The notes: generated by a model not told the origin, from the letters alone. DNA of 22,395 nucleotides from Bacillota bacterium (GCA_023459675.1 JAEWTC010000029.1:1-22395); one strand, 5' to 3'. Numbered from the stretch's first letter, positions 1-8,250 are shown. Numbers and translations: made by a program.

Positions 1-177
1 ATTCTTGGCGGCGGCAACACCATGATGTTTGGCGACCTGATTGAGAACCGCTTTCTGTTTCAAGGCAACTGGAACCTGGGCAGCGCGCTCAGCCTTGTGA
101 TGATGATACTGATCCTGATCAGCCTGGGCATCCTCCGCAGGGCAGATCCGGAAGGAGAAGGGAGCGGCATCGTATGA
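1..177 (+). CDS. potB: Polyamine ABC transporter permease PotB, 3' end only
   Basis: This is the last 58 codons of a membrane permease whose start lies left of the window. The visible residues include GGGNTMMFGDLIENRF, followed by a hydrophobic segment (about residues 28-43 of the fragment) and a short charged tail. That is the usual end of the PotB/PotH family of spermidine/putrescine permeases: the loop before the last helix, the last helix and a cytoplasmic tail. The stop codon overlaps the start of the next permease (ATGA, 174-177), a common sign of translational coupling in an operon. Identity as PotB rests mostly on the following potC and potD genes in the classic order B-C-D; potA is presumably upstream and out of view. 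Confidence 0.85.
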   Translation: MLGGGNTMMFGDLIENRFLFQGNWNLGSALSLVMMILILISLGILRRADPEGEGSGIV

Positions 178-947
178 ACCGGATCATCAAACGCGTTTAT
201 CTTGGCATCGTCCTTTTCTTTCTCTATGTGCCCATCATCGTTCTGATTTTTTACAGCTTCAATGCCGGTAAAAGCCGCGCCAAGTGGGAGGGCTTTTCCT
301 TGCACTGGTATGCGGATCTGTTCCGCGACGACGCCATACTCAAGGCGCTGTACGTAACCATATCCGTTGCGGTGATCGCCGCCGTATTCGCAACGATCCT
401 GGGAACGCTTGCCGCCATTGGCATCCACGCGATGCGTAAACGCCCGCAGAGCCTGATGATGACCATGACGACGCTGCCCATGACCATGCCCGATATCGTA
501 ACCGGTATTTCCCTGATGATTCTTTTCACATTTGCCAAGATCGAGCGCGGGTACTTTACGATGCTGCTTGCGCATATAACGTTCAACACACCGTTCGTGA
601 TCTTATCCGTTATGCCCAAGCTGAAGCAAATGAACAAGCATACCTATGAAGCCGCGCTTGACCTGGGCGCAACGCCGACCTATGCGCTCATACACGTGAT
701 TCTACCGGAAATCGTCCCCGGCATCATCACCGGTTGTCTGCTGGCGTTCACCCTGTCGCTGGACGATTTTGTGATCAGCTATTTCACAACAAGCCCGATG
801 GTGCAGAACTTGTCAACCTTGATCTATTCCAAGGCGCGCATCGGCATTGAGCCTACGCTTAACGCGCTCAGCGCATTGATGTTTCTGGCGCTTCTCGTTT
901 TGTTATTGATGGTCAACCGGCGGGCGGCGCACGCTGAACAACGTTGA
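174..947 (+). CDS. potC: Polyamine ABC transporter permease PotC
   Basis: Inner-membrane permease of 257 residues, the usual length for PotC/PotI. It pairs with PotB to form the channel for spermidine/putrescine import, driven by an ATPase (PotA, not in view). About six hydrophobic segments are visible, including residues 8-28, 60-86, 104-122, 128-148, 183-205 and 232-247. The cytoplasmic EAA loop that contacts the ATPase is intact: YEAALDLGATP at 158-168, with the downstream LPE at 177-179. The start overlaps the potB stop by 4 bp, so the two subunits are probably translated together. The potD gene follows after 44 bp. The family call is firm; the exact polyamine cannot be read from this subunit. 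Confidence 0.93.
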   Translation: MNRIIKRVYLGIVLFFLYVPIIVLIFYSFNAGKSRAKWEGFSLHWYADLFRDDAILKALYVTISVAVIAAVFATILGTLAAIGIHAMRKRPQSLMMTMTTLPMTMPDIVTGISLMILFTFAKIERGYFTMLLAHITFNTPFVILSVMPKLKQMNKHTYEAALDLGATPTYALIHVILPEIVPGIITGCLLAFTLSLDDFVISYFTTSPMVQNLSTLIYSKARIGIEPTLNALSALMFLALLVLLLMVNRRAAHAEQR

Positions 948-978
948 AGTAAACGCGAAAGCGTTACTATACTCTGAT

Positions 979-983
979 GGAGG
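979..983 (+). promoter_or_regulatory. Ribosome binding site that fixes the potD start
   Basis: GGAGG lies 8 bases before the ATG at 992. An in-frame ATG at 977 overlaps this site and has no good Shine-Dalgarno of its own, so 992 is the better start. Confidence 0.8.
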
Positions 984-991
984 ATTTGGCA

Positions 992-2035
992 ATGAAAAAG
1001 GCAGTTTTCTCTTTGGTTATCGCGCTCATTCTTTGCATCGCTGTGTCCGGACTTGCAGGCGGAGTCGTGAACGTTTTTAACTGGGAAGATTACATTGACG
1101 AAGACGTTCTTACGATGTTTGAGGCGGAAACCGGAATTCAAGTGAATTTGATGAACTTTACGACCAACGAGGATATGCTCGTCAAAGTGCGCAATTCCCC
1201 GCAGTCCTTCGACGTGATTTTTCCCTCCGATTACGCAATCGAGCGCTTGATCAGCGAAGGTTTGCTGGCGGAGATTGATTTCTCGAAGATTCCCAACTTT
1301 GCCAACATCAATCCCAATCTGGTCAATCCGGCTTACGATCCGCAAAACCTCTACAGCGTGCCGTATATGTGGGGCACTGTTGGCATCCTGTATAACAAAA
1401 CCATGGTTTCGCAGCCTGTGGAAAGCTGGAGCGTTCTGTTTGACCCGCAATACCAGAAAAATGTTCTGATGCTTGATTCCCCCCGCGACAGTATCGGTCT
1501 GGCGCTGAAGTACCTGGGCTATTCCATGAACACGCGCAATCCGCTGGAGCTTTATGCGGCCAAAGACCTGCTGATCAAGCAAAAGCGGGACGGTATCGTA
1601 AAGGCATATCAAGTGGACGAGATCAAGGATAAAATGGCGGCCGGAGAAGCTGCTTTCGCCGTGATGTGGAGCGGCGACGCCCAATACGCCATCGAGCTGA
1701 ACCCGGATCTTGCCTATGTTGTGCCGAAGGAAGGCTCCAACATTTGGGTGGACGGCATGGTGATCCCCTTGGCGGCCAAGAACAAGGAAAACGCAGAAGC
1801 ATTCATCAATTTCCTCTGCCGCCCCGATATCGCACAAATGAACTGCGAGCAGATTTGGTATTCCTCCCCCAATACGGAAGCCATCAAGCTCATGGGCGAG
1901 GAATATACGGGCAACTCGACCCTTAATCCGGCAGAAGAAACCGTAAAGCGCTGCGAGGTACTTCTGGACATTCAGGACTTCATCGAGGTCTACAACACCG
2001 TTTGGCTAGAGATAAAAAGCGCGCCCTCCAATTAA
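992..2035 (+). CDS. potD: Spermidine/putrescine-binding protein PotD
   Basis: Extracytoplasmic substrate-binding protein of 347 residues that captures polyamines for PotBC. An N-terminal signal segment (MKKAVFSLVIALIL..., residues 1-22) precedes the mature start VNVFNWEDYI. Residues matching the polyamine pocket of E. coli PotD are visible: W31 and Y34 in NWEDY, S79-D80-Y81 in FPSDY, D162 in the LDSPRDS loop, W226 in MWSGD, W252 and D254 in NIWVDG, and Y290 in WYSSPN. The acidic and aromatic set supports polyamine rather than sugar or iron binding. The signal segment has a cysteine at 14, but the preceding residues (LIL) do not make a lipobox, which is odd for a Gram-positive binding protein. 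The gene closes the operon; no clear terminator follows. Confidence 0.92.
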   Translation: MKKAVFSLVIALILCIAVSGLAGGVVNVFNWEDYIDEDVLTMFEAETGIQVNLMNFTTNEDMLVKVRNSPQSFDVIFPSDYAIERLISEGLLAEIDFSKIPNFANINPNLVNPAYDPQNLYSVPYMWGTVGILYNKTMVSQPVESWSVLFDPQYQKNVLMLDSPRDSIGLALKYLGYSMNTRNPLELYAAKDLLIKQKRDGIVKAYQVDEIKDKMAAGEAAFAVMWSGDAQYAIELNPDLAYVVPKEGSNIWVDGMVIPLAAKNKENAEAFINFLCRPDIAQMNCEQIWYSSPNTEAIKLMGEEYTGNSTLNPAEETVKRCEVLLDIQDFIEVYNTVWLEIKSAPSN

Positions 2036-2071
2036 CGAAAAAGTTTTCGATAATTGACCGTTTCCCCTTTT

Positions 2072-2123
2072 GCGAGGTTGAGTTTTTACATGGCCTATGC
2101 TATGCTGAAATCATCAACCTCGC
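2072..2123. repeat. Perfect 10-bp inverted repeat framing the GH94 promoter
   Basis: The arm GCGAGGTTGA (2072-2081) is exactly reverse-complemented as TCAACCTCGC (2114-2123), with 32 bases between. The left arm runs into the proposed -35 box and the right arm lies just after the -10 box, close to the expected transcription start. No U-tract follows, so it does not look like a terminator. An operator pair for a repressor is the simplest reading, by inference. Confidence 0.6.
2078..2106 (+). promoter_or_regulatory. Sigma-A-type promoter of the GH94 phosphorylase gene
   Basis: TTGAGT (2078-2083), a 17-base spacer, then TATGCT (2101-2106). The expected start near 2113 would leave a leader of about 45 bases containing the AGGAGG ribosome binding site. 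It indicates that the gene can be transcribed apart from potBCD. Confidence 0.6.
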
Positions 2124-2156
2124 TTCATTGATTCTCAATATACAGGAGGAACGTAC

Positions 2157-4529
2157 ATGCAGTACGGACATTTCGATGAAAACGCACGGGAATATGTGAT
2201 CACAAACCCAAATACGCCCGCGCCATGGACGAACTATCTGGGTTCGCCCGAGTACGGAGCCATCATCACCGTAAACGCAGGCGGATATAGTTTCGTAAAG
2301 TCAGGTGCGAATGGCCGTATCCTCCGTTATACCTTTAACCAGTTCGACGAACCCGGCCGCTATATCTATCTGCGCGATCAGGAAACGGGCGATTTTTGGA
2401 GCGCATCCTGGAAGCCCGTTGCCAAGCCGCTAGAGCAGTATAAAACGAAGTGCCGTTTCGGCATGGGTTACGCGGCGTTTGAAAGCGTGTACGACGGCGT
2501 CGCCTCCCTCGCGCAGTACTATGTTCCGCTGGGCGCTACACATGAGGTATGGAGTATCACCGTAACCAACCATTCCGGCCGCAAGCGGGAGCTATCCGTT
2601 TTCGGTTACTGCGAGCTGACCAACGAAAGCTATTACGAACAGGACCTCGTTAACCTCCAGTATACGCAGTTTATCAGCCGAACCGAGCTTAAAGGCAGCA
2701 TGATTCTGCAGCACATCAACGAGTATTGTGCGCGCTCTGATAAACGTTTCTTCGGTTTGGCGGGCGGCGCCGTGGCAAGCTGTACGGGCATGCGGGAAGC
2801 GTTCCTGGGAAGAAAGCGGTTTGATTCGCCGCAGGCCGTAGTGGACGGCGCGCTGGATAACAGCCAATGTTACAACGGCAACCCCTGCGGAGCCTTGCAA
2901 ACCATCGTTTCCCTTGCCCCGGGAGAAGAAAAAACCTTCGCGTTTGTGTTGGGGAACCATCCCGCCACGGAAGCGGAGCGGATCGTATCGCATTACGAAA
3001 AGGAACCGGGTACTGTGGTAAACGCAGAGCTGGCGGCGCTCAAGGCATACTGGCACGGAAAGCTTGACAATCTGAAGATTCAAACCCCCAGCGCGGAATT
3101 CAACGCCATGATCAATACGTGGAATGCGTTCCAGTGCTTTATCACCGTGGTTTGGAGCCGCGCCGCTTCCCTATATTATTGCGGACAGCGCAACGGATTC
3201 GGGTATCGTGATACGGTGCAGGACATCCAGGGAATTATTCATTTGGATTCGGCGATGGCCAAGGACCGGCTCCGTTTTATGCTCTCCGGGCAGGTGGAAA
3301 GCGGCGCTGGGTTGCCGCTGGTGAAGTATACGCATAATCCCGGCCATGAGAATACGCCAGACGACGAAAGCTACCGCAAGGAAACCGGCCACCCGGCCTT
3401 CCGTGCGGACGATGCGCTGTGGCTCTTCCCCACCGTTTATAAGTATATCGCGGAAACGGGCGACATGGCCTTCCTGCAGGAATTCATCCCCTATGCAGAT
3501 CACGGAACCGATACCGTTCTCGATCATCTCAAACGCGGCATTTCGTTTAGCATGAATCACCTTGGCGCGCATGGTATGCCGGCCGGTTTGCATGCGGACT
3601 GGAACGATTGCCTGAAGCTCGGTAAACAGGGGGAAAGCGTTTTTGTTGCGTTCCAATTGATCTATGCCATGCGGCTTCTCGGCGAACTGGCGAAGGGTGA
3701 CGAGGCGTACACAAAATACCTTGAAACGGAGAGCGAAAACATTCGCCGGCTGGTGGATGCCTATTGTCTGGAAGAGGATCGTTATATACGCGGCTATCGT
3801 GAGAACGGAGACGTAATCGGTTCCGGCAAACACAAGGAAGCGGCGATGTGGATCAATCCGCAAAGCTGGGCTGTGATTTCCGGCTGCGCGGCAGGCAAAC
3901 GCGGAGACGTGATTATGCAAACGGCGTTTGACACGTTGAACACGCAATATGGCATCCGGCTTATGGCGCCGCCTTACCGCAAGGAAGCGTTCGACGGAGC
4001 GGCAATGATCTTGTTTAATCCCGGCGCGAAGGAAAACGGTTCTATTTTCTGCCAGCCGCAGGGATGGGCAATTTTCGCCGAAGCGCTGCTGGGGCACGGC
4101 AACCGCGCGTTCCAGTATTTCGCGGAATCCTCACCTGCAAGCTTCAACGCAAACGCGGACGTTCGGAAAATTGAACCGTATGCCCATGGGCAGTTTATTG
4201 AAGGCGTCGAATCGCCGTATTTTGGGCGCTGCCACGTTCACTGGCTCACAGGCACCGCGTCGACGGTCATGGTCGGCTGTGTGGAGGGCATTCTCGGGTT
4301 GCGTCCGACTCCGGATGGGATCGTCATATCCCCCTCCATTCCTTCGTCTTGGGATGGCTTTACGATGTGCAAACAGTACCGCGGTAAGGAACTCCGCATC
4401 ACCGTACACAACCCCAACCATAACGAAAGCGGAGTGAAAACGCTCGTGCTGAACGGAGCGCAGCGGACTGCAGGAATGATCCCGTATAACGAGCTGCTCC
4501 TGCAAAACGAAATACAGATTACGCTTTGA
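2157..4529 (+). CDS. GH94 disaccharide phosphorylase (diacetylchitobiose/cellobiose phosphorylase-like)
   Basis: Cytosolic enzyme of 790 residues with no signal peptide, the usual length for GH94 enzymes that cleave a beta-linked disaccharide with phosphate to give a sugar 1-phosphate plus a free sugar. The N-terminus (FDENAREYVITNPNTPAPWT, residues 6-25) and the GRYIYLRD and FWSASWKPV stretches belong to the N-terminal beta-sandwich. The catalytic barrel shows GYRDTVQD (349-356) and HADWNDCLKLG from 479, where D481 sits at the general-acid position. The VWSR...GYRDTxQD form recalls N,N'-diacetylchitobiose phosphorylase more than cellobiose phosphorylase, which usually has GFRDSNQD; this comparison is from memory. 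Substrate therefore remains open. An AGGAGG site precedes the start. No sugar transporter lies beside it. Confidence 0.88.
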   Translation: MQYGHFDENAREYVITNPNTPAPWTNYLGSPEYGAIITVNAGGYSFVKSGANGRILRYTFNQFDEPGRYIYLRDQETGDFWSASWKPVAKPLEQYKTKCRFGMGYAAFESVYDGVASLAQYYVPLGATHEVWSITVTNHSGRKRELSVFGYCELTNESYYEQDLVNLQYTQFISRTELKGSMILQHINEYCARSDKRFFGLAGGAVASCTGMREAFLGRKRFDSPQAVVDGALDNSQCYNGNPCGALQTIVSLAPGEEKTFAFVLGNHPATEAERIVSHYEKEPGTVVNAELAALKAYWHGKLDNLKIQTPSAEFNAMINTWNAFQCFITVVWSRAASLYYCGQRNGFGYRDTVQDIQGIIHLDSAMAKDRLRFMLSGQVESGAGLPLVKYTHNPGHENTPDDESYRKETGHPAFRADDALWLFPTVYKYIAETGDMAFLQEFIPYADHGTDTVLDHLKRGISFSMNHLGAHGMPAGLHADWNDCLKLGKQGESVFVAFQLIYAMRLLGELAKGDEAYTKYLETESENIRRLVDAYCLEEDRYIRGYRENGDVIGSGKHKEAAMWINPQSWAVISGCAAGKRGDVIMQTAFDTLNTQYGIRLMAPPYRKEAFDGAAMILFNPGAKENGSIFCQPQGWAIFAEALLGHGNRAFQYFAESSPASFNANADVRKIEPYAHGQFIEGVESPYFGRCHVHWLTGTASTVMVGCVEGILGLRPTPDGIVISPSIPSSWDGFTMCKQYRGKELRITVHNPNHNESGVKTLVLNGAQRTAGMIPYNELLLQNEIQITL

Positions 4530-4679
4530 GATTGCCTATCAACGACGTTTCAGCGATTGAGAATACTCAGACGTTTTACCACTTTATGACATGCTTGCGC
4601 GGTGATAGCAGTAACCGCTGGCAGCTTCGTTAAGCCTGCTTGAAGCCGGATGTGAAGACGACGAGCGATATCCGGATCC
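4530..4679. other. Intergenic spacer, nothing firm
   Basis: 150 bases between the GH94 gene and the AlkZ-related gene. I see one weak stem (GCGGT/ACCGC around 4599-4618) without a T-run, and no promoter with both boxes. The two genes may be co-transcribed. Confidence 0.4.
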
Positions 4680-5408
4680 ATGCATTTGTATGTAAAGGAT
4701 GCGAATGGAATGATTACCTGCTATGACGATTTCCTGCAAGCGCTGCAAGCAGCCGGTTTTTCAATGGGCGGAGGCAACGACGAGGGGATCTACTCCGTTA
4801 TCTCATGGAACTGGGATGAAGCTCCGCCTTACGATACGCCCGTGCGATGGCATACGGGAGATGCGGAAACCGACCCCTGGGAATGGCGTATGCGGGTGCT
4901 GGAAGAGCGCGACGACATTGCCTATGCCAAGCTCTTCTTTAAGAAAAGCGGCTTTATCACGGCGAAGTGGTATCCGTACTTCCTTGCGGCACGCCGCGGA
5001 AACGCCGGCTTCGAGGACGCTTATCAGGGTGGTACGATCAGCCACGACGCGAAACTGCTCTATGACGTGATCGCCGAACAAGGCGCAATTCCACTGCATT
5101 CCCTCAAAGCGCTCTCCGGTTTACACGCAAAGGAGCAAAAAGCCCGATTTGACAAGGCGCTGACCGATCTGCAAATGCGTATGTTTATCACCATGTGCGC
5201 GCGTAAACAAAAACAGTCCGCATCCGGCGAGGAATACGGCTGGTTTTCAACGGTCTTTTGTACGGTGGAGTCTTTCTTTCCGCACGAAATTATCAGCAAA
5301 GCAGCTCCGCTTCAAGCGGAAGAAGCCGCAGCGGCAATCCGTGCCCAAATTCTTCACTTGAACCCGCACGCCGTACAGAAAAATATGGATCGGTTCATAT
5401 TTGGATAA
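4680..5408 (+). CDS. AlkZ-related protein, function unknown
   Basis: Soluble protein of 242 residues without signal or membrane segments. The pattern WHTGDAETDPWEWRMR (57-72), then AKLFFKKSGFITAKWYPYFLAARR (83-106 region), and later YGWFSTVFCTVE (186-197) matches, from memory, a family in Bacillota annotated as AlkZ-related. AlkZ itself is a winged-helix DNA glycosylase that unhooks interstrand crosslinks, but its QxQ catalytic motif is not visible here, so no activity should be assumed. The start is uncertain. The first ATG has a poor ribosome site, while M11 (4710) has AAAGGA ten bases upstream and begins MITCYDDF, which would suit the family. An in-frame stop at 4653 limits the start. It meets the hydrolase gene tail to tail, with 13 bp between. 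Confidence 0.6.
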   Translation: MHLYVKDANGMITCYDDFLQALQAAGFSMGGGNDEGIYSVISWNWDEAPPYDTPVRWHTGDAETDPWEWRMRVLEERDDIAYAKLFFKKSGFITAKWYPYFLAARRGNAGFEDAYQGGTISHDAKLLYDVIAEQGAIPLHSLKALSGLHAKEQKARFDKALTDLQMRMFITMCARKQKQSASGEEYGWFSTVFCTVESFFPHEIISKAAPLQAEEAAAAIRAQILHLNPHAVQKNMDRFIFG

Positions 5409-5421
5409 GCGGCGGTCTCCC

Positions 5422-6186
5422 CTATATCTTTTGCATAAAGACATCAATCGCATGCGTAATCTCCGGCAGTTTGTCGGAGATTGTGCATACGTGCGGCGCA
5501 TCAGCCAGCAACAGCTTTTCCTTATCTTTGCTGCGAGCATTGCGTACTATTGTATCCGCACTCTTTGGGTCTATGGAATGATCTCCAGTGCTTTGGACGG
5601 CAAGCAACGGGCAATGAATACGCTCCAGGTGCTTTTCCGCGTGCCGGATCAGATCAAATAAATCTTTCCCCTTGCCCGTGGGAAAGCCGGTGTACCCCTT
5701 GTCATATTTCTGATCAAGCGTCTGCCTGCGCTGCTCGTCATCTCTCCAGGCGGTACGCGGATGCACTGCCTGCAGCACGCCGGCCAACGGAAGCATCCGC
5801 TGCTTTGCCGGCATTGGCGCTGAGATGGTTATGCAAGCGTCTGTCAATTCCTCTTCAGCCAGCAGCAAGGCAAGAACCCCGCCCATGGAAAGCCCGCAAG
5901 CCGTAACGCTTTTGCATTGAAGCCGCAATCGTTGAACGGCGTCGCGCGCGGCCTGCAGCCATTCGCTACGTCCGGTTCTCCCCATATCCTGTTCGCTGGT
6001 TGCGTGACCGGGAAGATTGATACCCAGGATCGTGTAACCGTCATCATATAGCCGGTCGCCAAGCGGCCGCAGATGCGCAATGCTCCCCGTGAATCCATGC
6101 AGCAAAATAATGCCTTTCTCTCCTCCCGTATGAAGGAAAGGTCTGGCAACGTCCGTATCAAAATAAGAAGGATCGCGAGGCTTCAT
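5422..6186 (-). CDS. Alpha/beta hydrolase, carboxylesterase/monoacylglycerol lipase type
   Basis: Cytosolic serine hydrolase of 254 residues, close in size and motifs to the Est30-type carboxylesterases of bacilli. The oxyanion-hole motif HGFTG is at 30-34, the nucleophile elbow GLSMGG at 98-103 (Ser100), the likely acid in STGDHSIDP (Asp202) and the catalytic histidine in APHVCT (His232). A cap region lies between about 125 and 175. The native substrate is unknown; short-chain esters or monoacylglycerols are usual for the family. The start lies only 5 bp after the ktrA stop and has a weak ribosome site, so translation probably depends on the upstream gene. It is the last gene of the minus-strand cluster. 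Confidence 0.85.
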   Translation of the reverse strand: MKPRDPSYFDTDVARPFLHTGGEKGIILLHGFTGSIAHLRPLGDRLYDDGYTILGINLPGHATSEQDMGRTGRSEWLQAARDAVQRLRLQCKSVTACGLSMGGVLALLLAEEELTDACITISAPMPAKQRMLPLAGVLQAVHPRTAWRDDEQRRQTLDQKYDKGYTGFPTGKGKDLFDLIRHAEKHLERIHCPLLAVQSTGDHSIDPKSADTIVRNARSKDKEKLLLADAPHVCTISDKLPEITHAIDVFMQKI

Positions 6187-6191
6187 CGGCT

Positions 6192-6848
6192 TTAGTTGCC
6201 GAGTTCGTTGATATCGTCCTTCTGGCCGAGAACGAGCAGAATATCGCCAATCTCAAAAACGGTATCCGGCGACGGCGACACAATAAATTGCCCGTCTCTC
6301 TGCACCGCCAGAATGCTGATGCCATACTTACGGCGAACGTCAACCTTGCTGATGGAGTTGCCCGCCCATTTCGGAGGCAGAATGACTTCGATCAGCCGAT
6401 AATCGCCGCTGAACTCCATCATTTCCAAAACGTTGGGCGTGATCAGTGATTTGGCAACGCGGATGCCCATGTCCCGCTCGGGAAACACCACCCGGTCCAC
6501 GCCGATCTTGCGCAGTACCTTTGCGTGGATTTCATCCGTCGCTTTGGCAATGAGGTATGGAACGCCCAGTTCCTTGATGATCACGCAAACCAGAATGCTG
6601 TCTCGCATATTCTTGCCGATCGATACGATGACGGCGTCAAAATTGCGTACGCCGAGTTCCTGCAATGCGGCTTCATCAGTCGCGTCGATCTGCACCGCCT
6701 GCGTTACGTACGGTGAAATCGCCTCAACAAGGTCCGCGTCCGAATCGACCGCCAATACCTCGTGTCCCATATCATGGAGTGCTTTCGCAAGGCTGCTGCC
6801 AAATAAGCCCATCCCCAGCACCATAAATTGCTTGGTCTTGCCTTTCAT
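6192..6848 (-). CDS. ktrA: Potassium uptake regulatory subunit KtrA (RCK protein)
   Basis: Cytosolic gating subunit of 218 residues that forms a ring under the KtrB channel. The N-terminal RCK domain has the nucleotide-binding GMGLFG at 12-17 and the acidic end of the second strand in VDSD (33-36), as in NAD/ATP-binding Rossmann folds. The C-terminal RCK_C domain occupies about 138-218. In several Bacillota, RCK_C of KtrA binds cyclic di-AMP and closes the channel; this may apply here, but it is family knowledge. The ribosome site GAGGAGG (complement of 6857-6863) overlaps the ktrB stop, so the two subunits are translationally linked. Confidence 0.93.
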   Translation of the reverse strand: MKGKTKQFMVLGMGLFGSSLAKALHDMGHEVLAVDSDADLVEAISPYVTQAVQIDATDEAALQELGVRNFDAVIVSIGKNMRDSILVCVIIKELGVPYLIAKATDEIHAKVLRKIGVDRVVFPERDMGIRVAKSLITPNVLEMMEFSGDYRLIEVILPPKWAGNSISKVDVRRKYGISILAVQRDGQFIVSPSPDTVFEIGDILLVLGQKDDINELGN

Positions 6849-6856
6849 CCGGGGTT

Positions 6857-6863
6857 CCTCCTC
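6857..6863 (-). promoter_or_regulatory. ktrA ribosome binding site overlapping the ktrB stop
   Basis: On the minus strand GAGGAGG spans the last bases of ktrB, and its TGA stop (6862-6864) is partly inside the site. Ribosomes finishing ktrB are well placed to start ktrA. Confidence 0.7.
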
Positions 6864-8250
6864 AACCGATCATTGGACGTTCTTCGGGGAAATGTAAACG
6901 GTTCTTTGCATTATGCTCCATTTTGTTCGCTAATGCAAATGCCAGTGTTAAGGGGCCGACGCGGCCGAAAAACATCACGGGGATGAGCAGCATTTGCGAG
7001 AGGACACTCAAGTTCTGCGTGTTGGCAGACGATAGTCCGACGGTGCCGAACGCAGATGTGGCCTCAAACAGCAGATCGATCATTTTCTGGTGCGAATTGC
7101 GCTCCGCAAGGGACATGGAAATCGCACAGATAATTATGATCAGCATACTGATGAGCACAATGGCCAAGGCGCGCTTAAATACGTTCGATGCGATTTGCTT
7201 TCCGAAAACCACGACGGAATCGTTCGCTCTCACAACGCTGACAACCAGCAGCAGCAGCACGCCGAGGGTCGTCGTTTTCACGCCGCCGCCCGTGGACGCG
7301 GGCGAAGCGCCGATAAACATCAGAATGATCCCGATCAGCTTGGAGCTGTCCGTCAGCGTTGCCTGATTGATAGTGGCGTAGCCGGCCGTACGGAAGGTGA
7401 CGGATTGAAACAATCCGTTCATGAACTTATCAAAGATAGTCATCCCGCCCAACGTATCCGGATTATTCCACTCAAAGAGAAGTATCAGGAAAAGGCCGAT
7501 CAGAATCAGCGATGCCGTGATCACCAGCACCAGCTTCGTATGCAGCGAGAATTTCTGGAAACGCATGCGGTTTTGGTACATCTCCAGCAGCACGAAGAAA
7601 CCAAGCCCGCCTAAAACGATTAAGCTCATGATGGTGAATACGATAACGGGATCGCTGTAGAAACCGGCCAGGCTCTGATACCCGCCGAATAAGTCAAACC
7701 CTGCGTTACAGAAAGCGCTGACAGCGTGAAATACAGCGAATTCAATGCCTCTTCCCCAACCGTATAACGGGATGAAGCGTGTGGACAATACCACCGCACC
7801 CAGCATTTCAAAGCCGAAGGCCATGAGCGTAAACCATTGGATTAAGCGAATTAGCCCGGAGAGGCCCGTTGTGTTCATCGATTCACGGATAAGCACCCGG
7901 CTTCGCAAGGAGATCCGCCTTCCCAGCGCAATCATCACAAGCGTAGCAAATATCATGAACCCGAGGCCGCCCACCTGGATTAGCGCCAGAATGATCATTC
8001 TACCAAAGAACGTGTACGTGGTTCCCGTATCCACAACCACAAGCCCCGTTACGCAAACGGCGGAGGTTGCCGTGAATAACGCCTTGTGCAAGCCGACGGA
8101 TTGCCGGTTCAACGCGGATATCGGCAACATGAGTAGTATTGTGCCCAAAACGATCACCAATACGAAACCCAGCGCCAGGATTCGCTCAGGCCGTATCGTA
8201 TGGATGGCTGATCGGTCCGAAGGCTTCCCGGAAAAAACACGACGCACCAT
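6862..8250 (-). CDS. ktrB: Potassium uptake channel subunit KtrB (TrkH/KtrB family)
   Basis: Integral membrane protein of 462 residues, slightly over the usual 440-460. It has the four-fold M1-P-M2 repeat of the Trk/Ktr superfamily, and all four selectivity-filter glycines are recognisable: CVTGL (G69), CNAGF (G184), RTAGY (G290) and GTVGL (G405). The GASPASTGGGVKT stretch (314-326) is the flexible intramembrane loop that gates KtrB. It forms a K+ (often Na+-dependent) uptake system with KtrA. The start has a GAGGTG ribosome site and lies 15 bp after the phosphomutase stop; ktrA follows after 13 bp, so all are probably in one transcript. Confidence 0.94.
   Translation of the reverse strand: MVRRVFSGKPSDRSAIHTIRPERILALGFVLVIVLGTILLMLPISALNRQSVGLHKALFTATSAVCVTGLVVVDTGTTYTFFGRMIILALIQVGGLGFMIFATLVMIALGRRISLRSRVLIRESMNTTGLSGLIRLIQWFTLMAFGFEMLGAVVLSTRFIPLYGWGRGIEFAVFHAVSAFCNAGFDLFGGYQSLAGFYSDPVIVFTIMSLIVLGGLGFFVLLEMYQNRMRFQKFSLHTKLVLVITASLILIGLFLILLFEWNNPDTLGGMTIFDKFMNGLFQSVTFRTAGYATINQATLTDSSKLIGIILMFIGASPASTGGGVKTTTLGVLLLLVVSVVRANDSVVVFGKQIASNVFKRALAIVLISMLIIIICAISMSLAERNSHQKMIDLLFEATSAFGTVGLSSANTQNLSVLSQMLLIPVMFFGRVGPLTLAFALANKMEHNAKNRLHFPEERPMIG

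Noticed and set aside
824..1837. Long open frame on the minus strand through potC and potD
   Set aside because: It lies antisense to well-recognised transporter genes, has no ribosome site, and its translation shows no family motifs; a codon-bias artefact.
2036..2056. CGAAAA/TTTTCG after potD as a terminator
   Set aside because: The loop would be only two bases and the stem is A/T-rich with no proper T-run; not a stable terminator.
3171..4097. Long minus-strand open frame within the GH94 gene
   Set aside because: The plus-strand protein has conserved catalytic motifs throughout; the antisense frame has none and no start signals.
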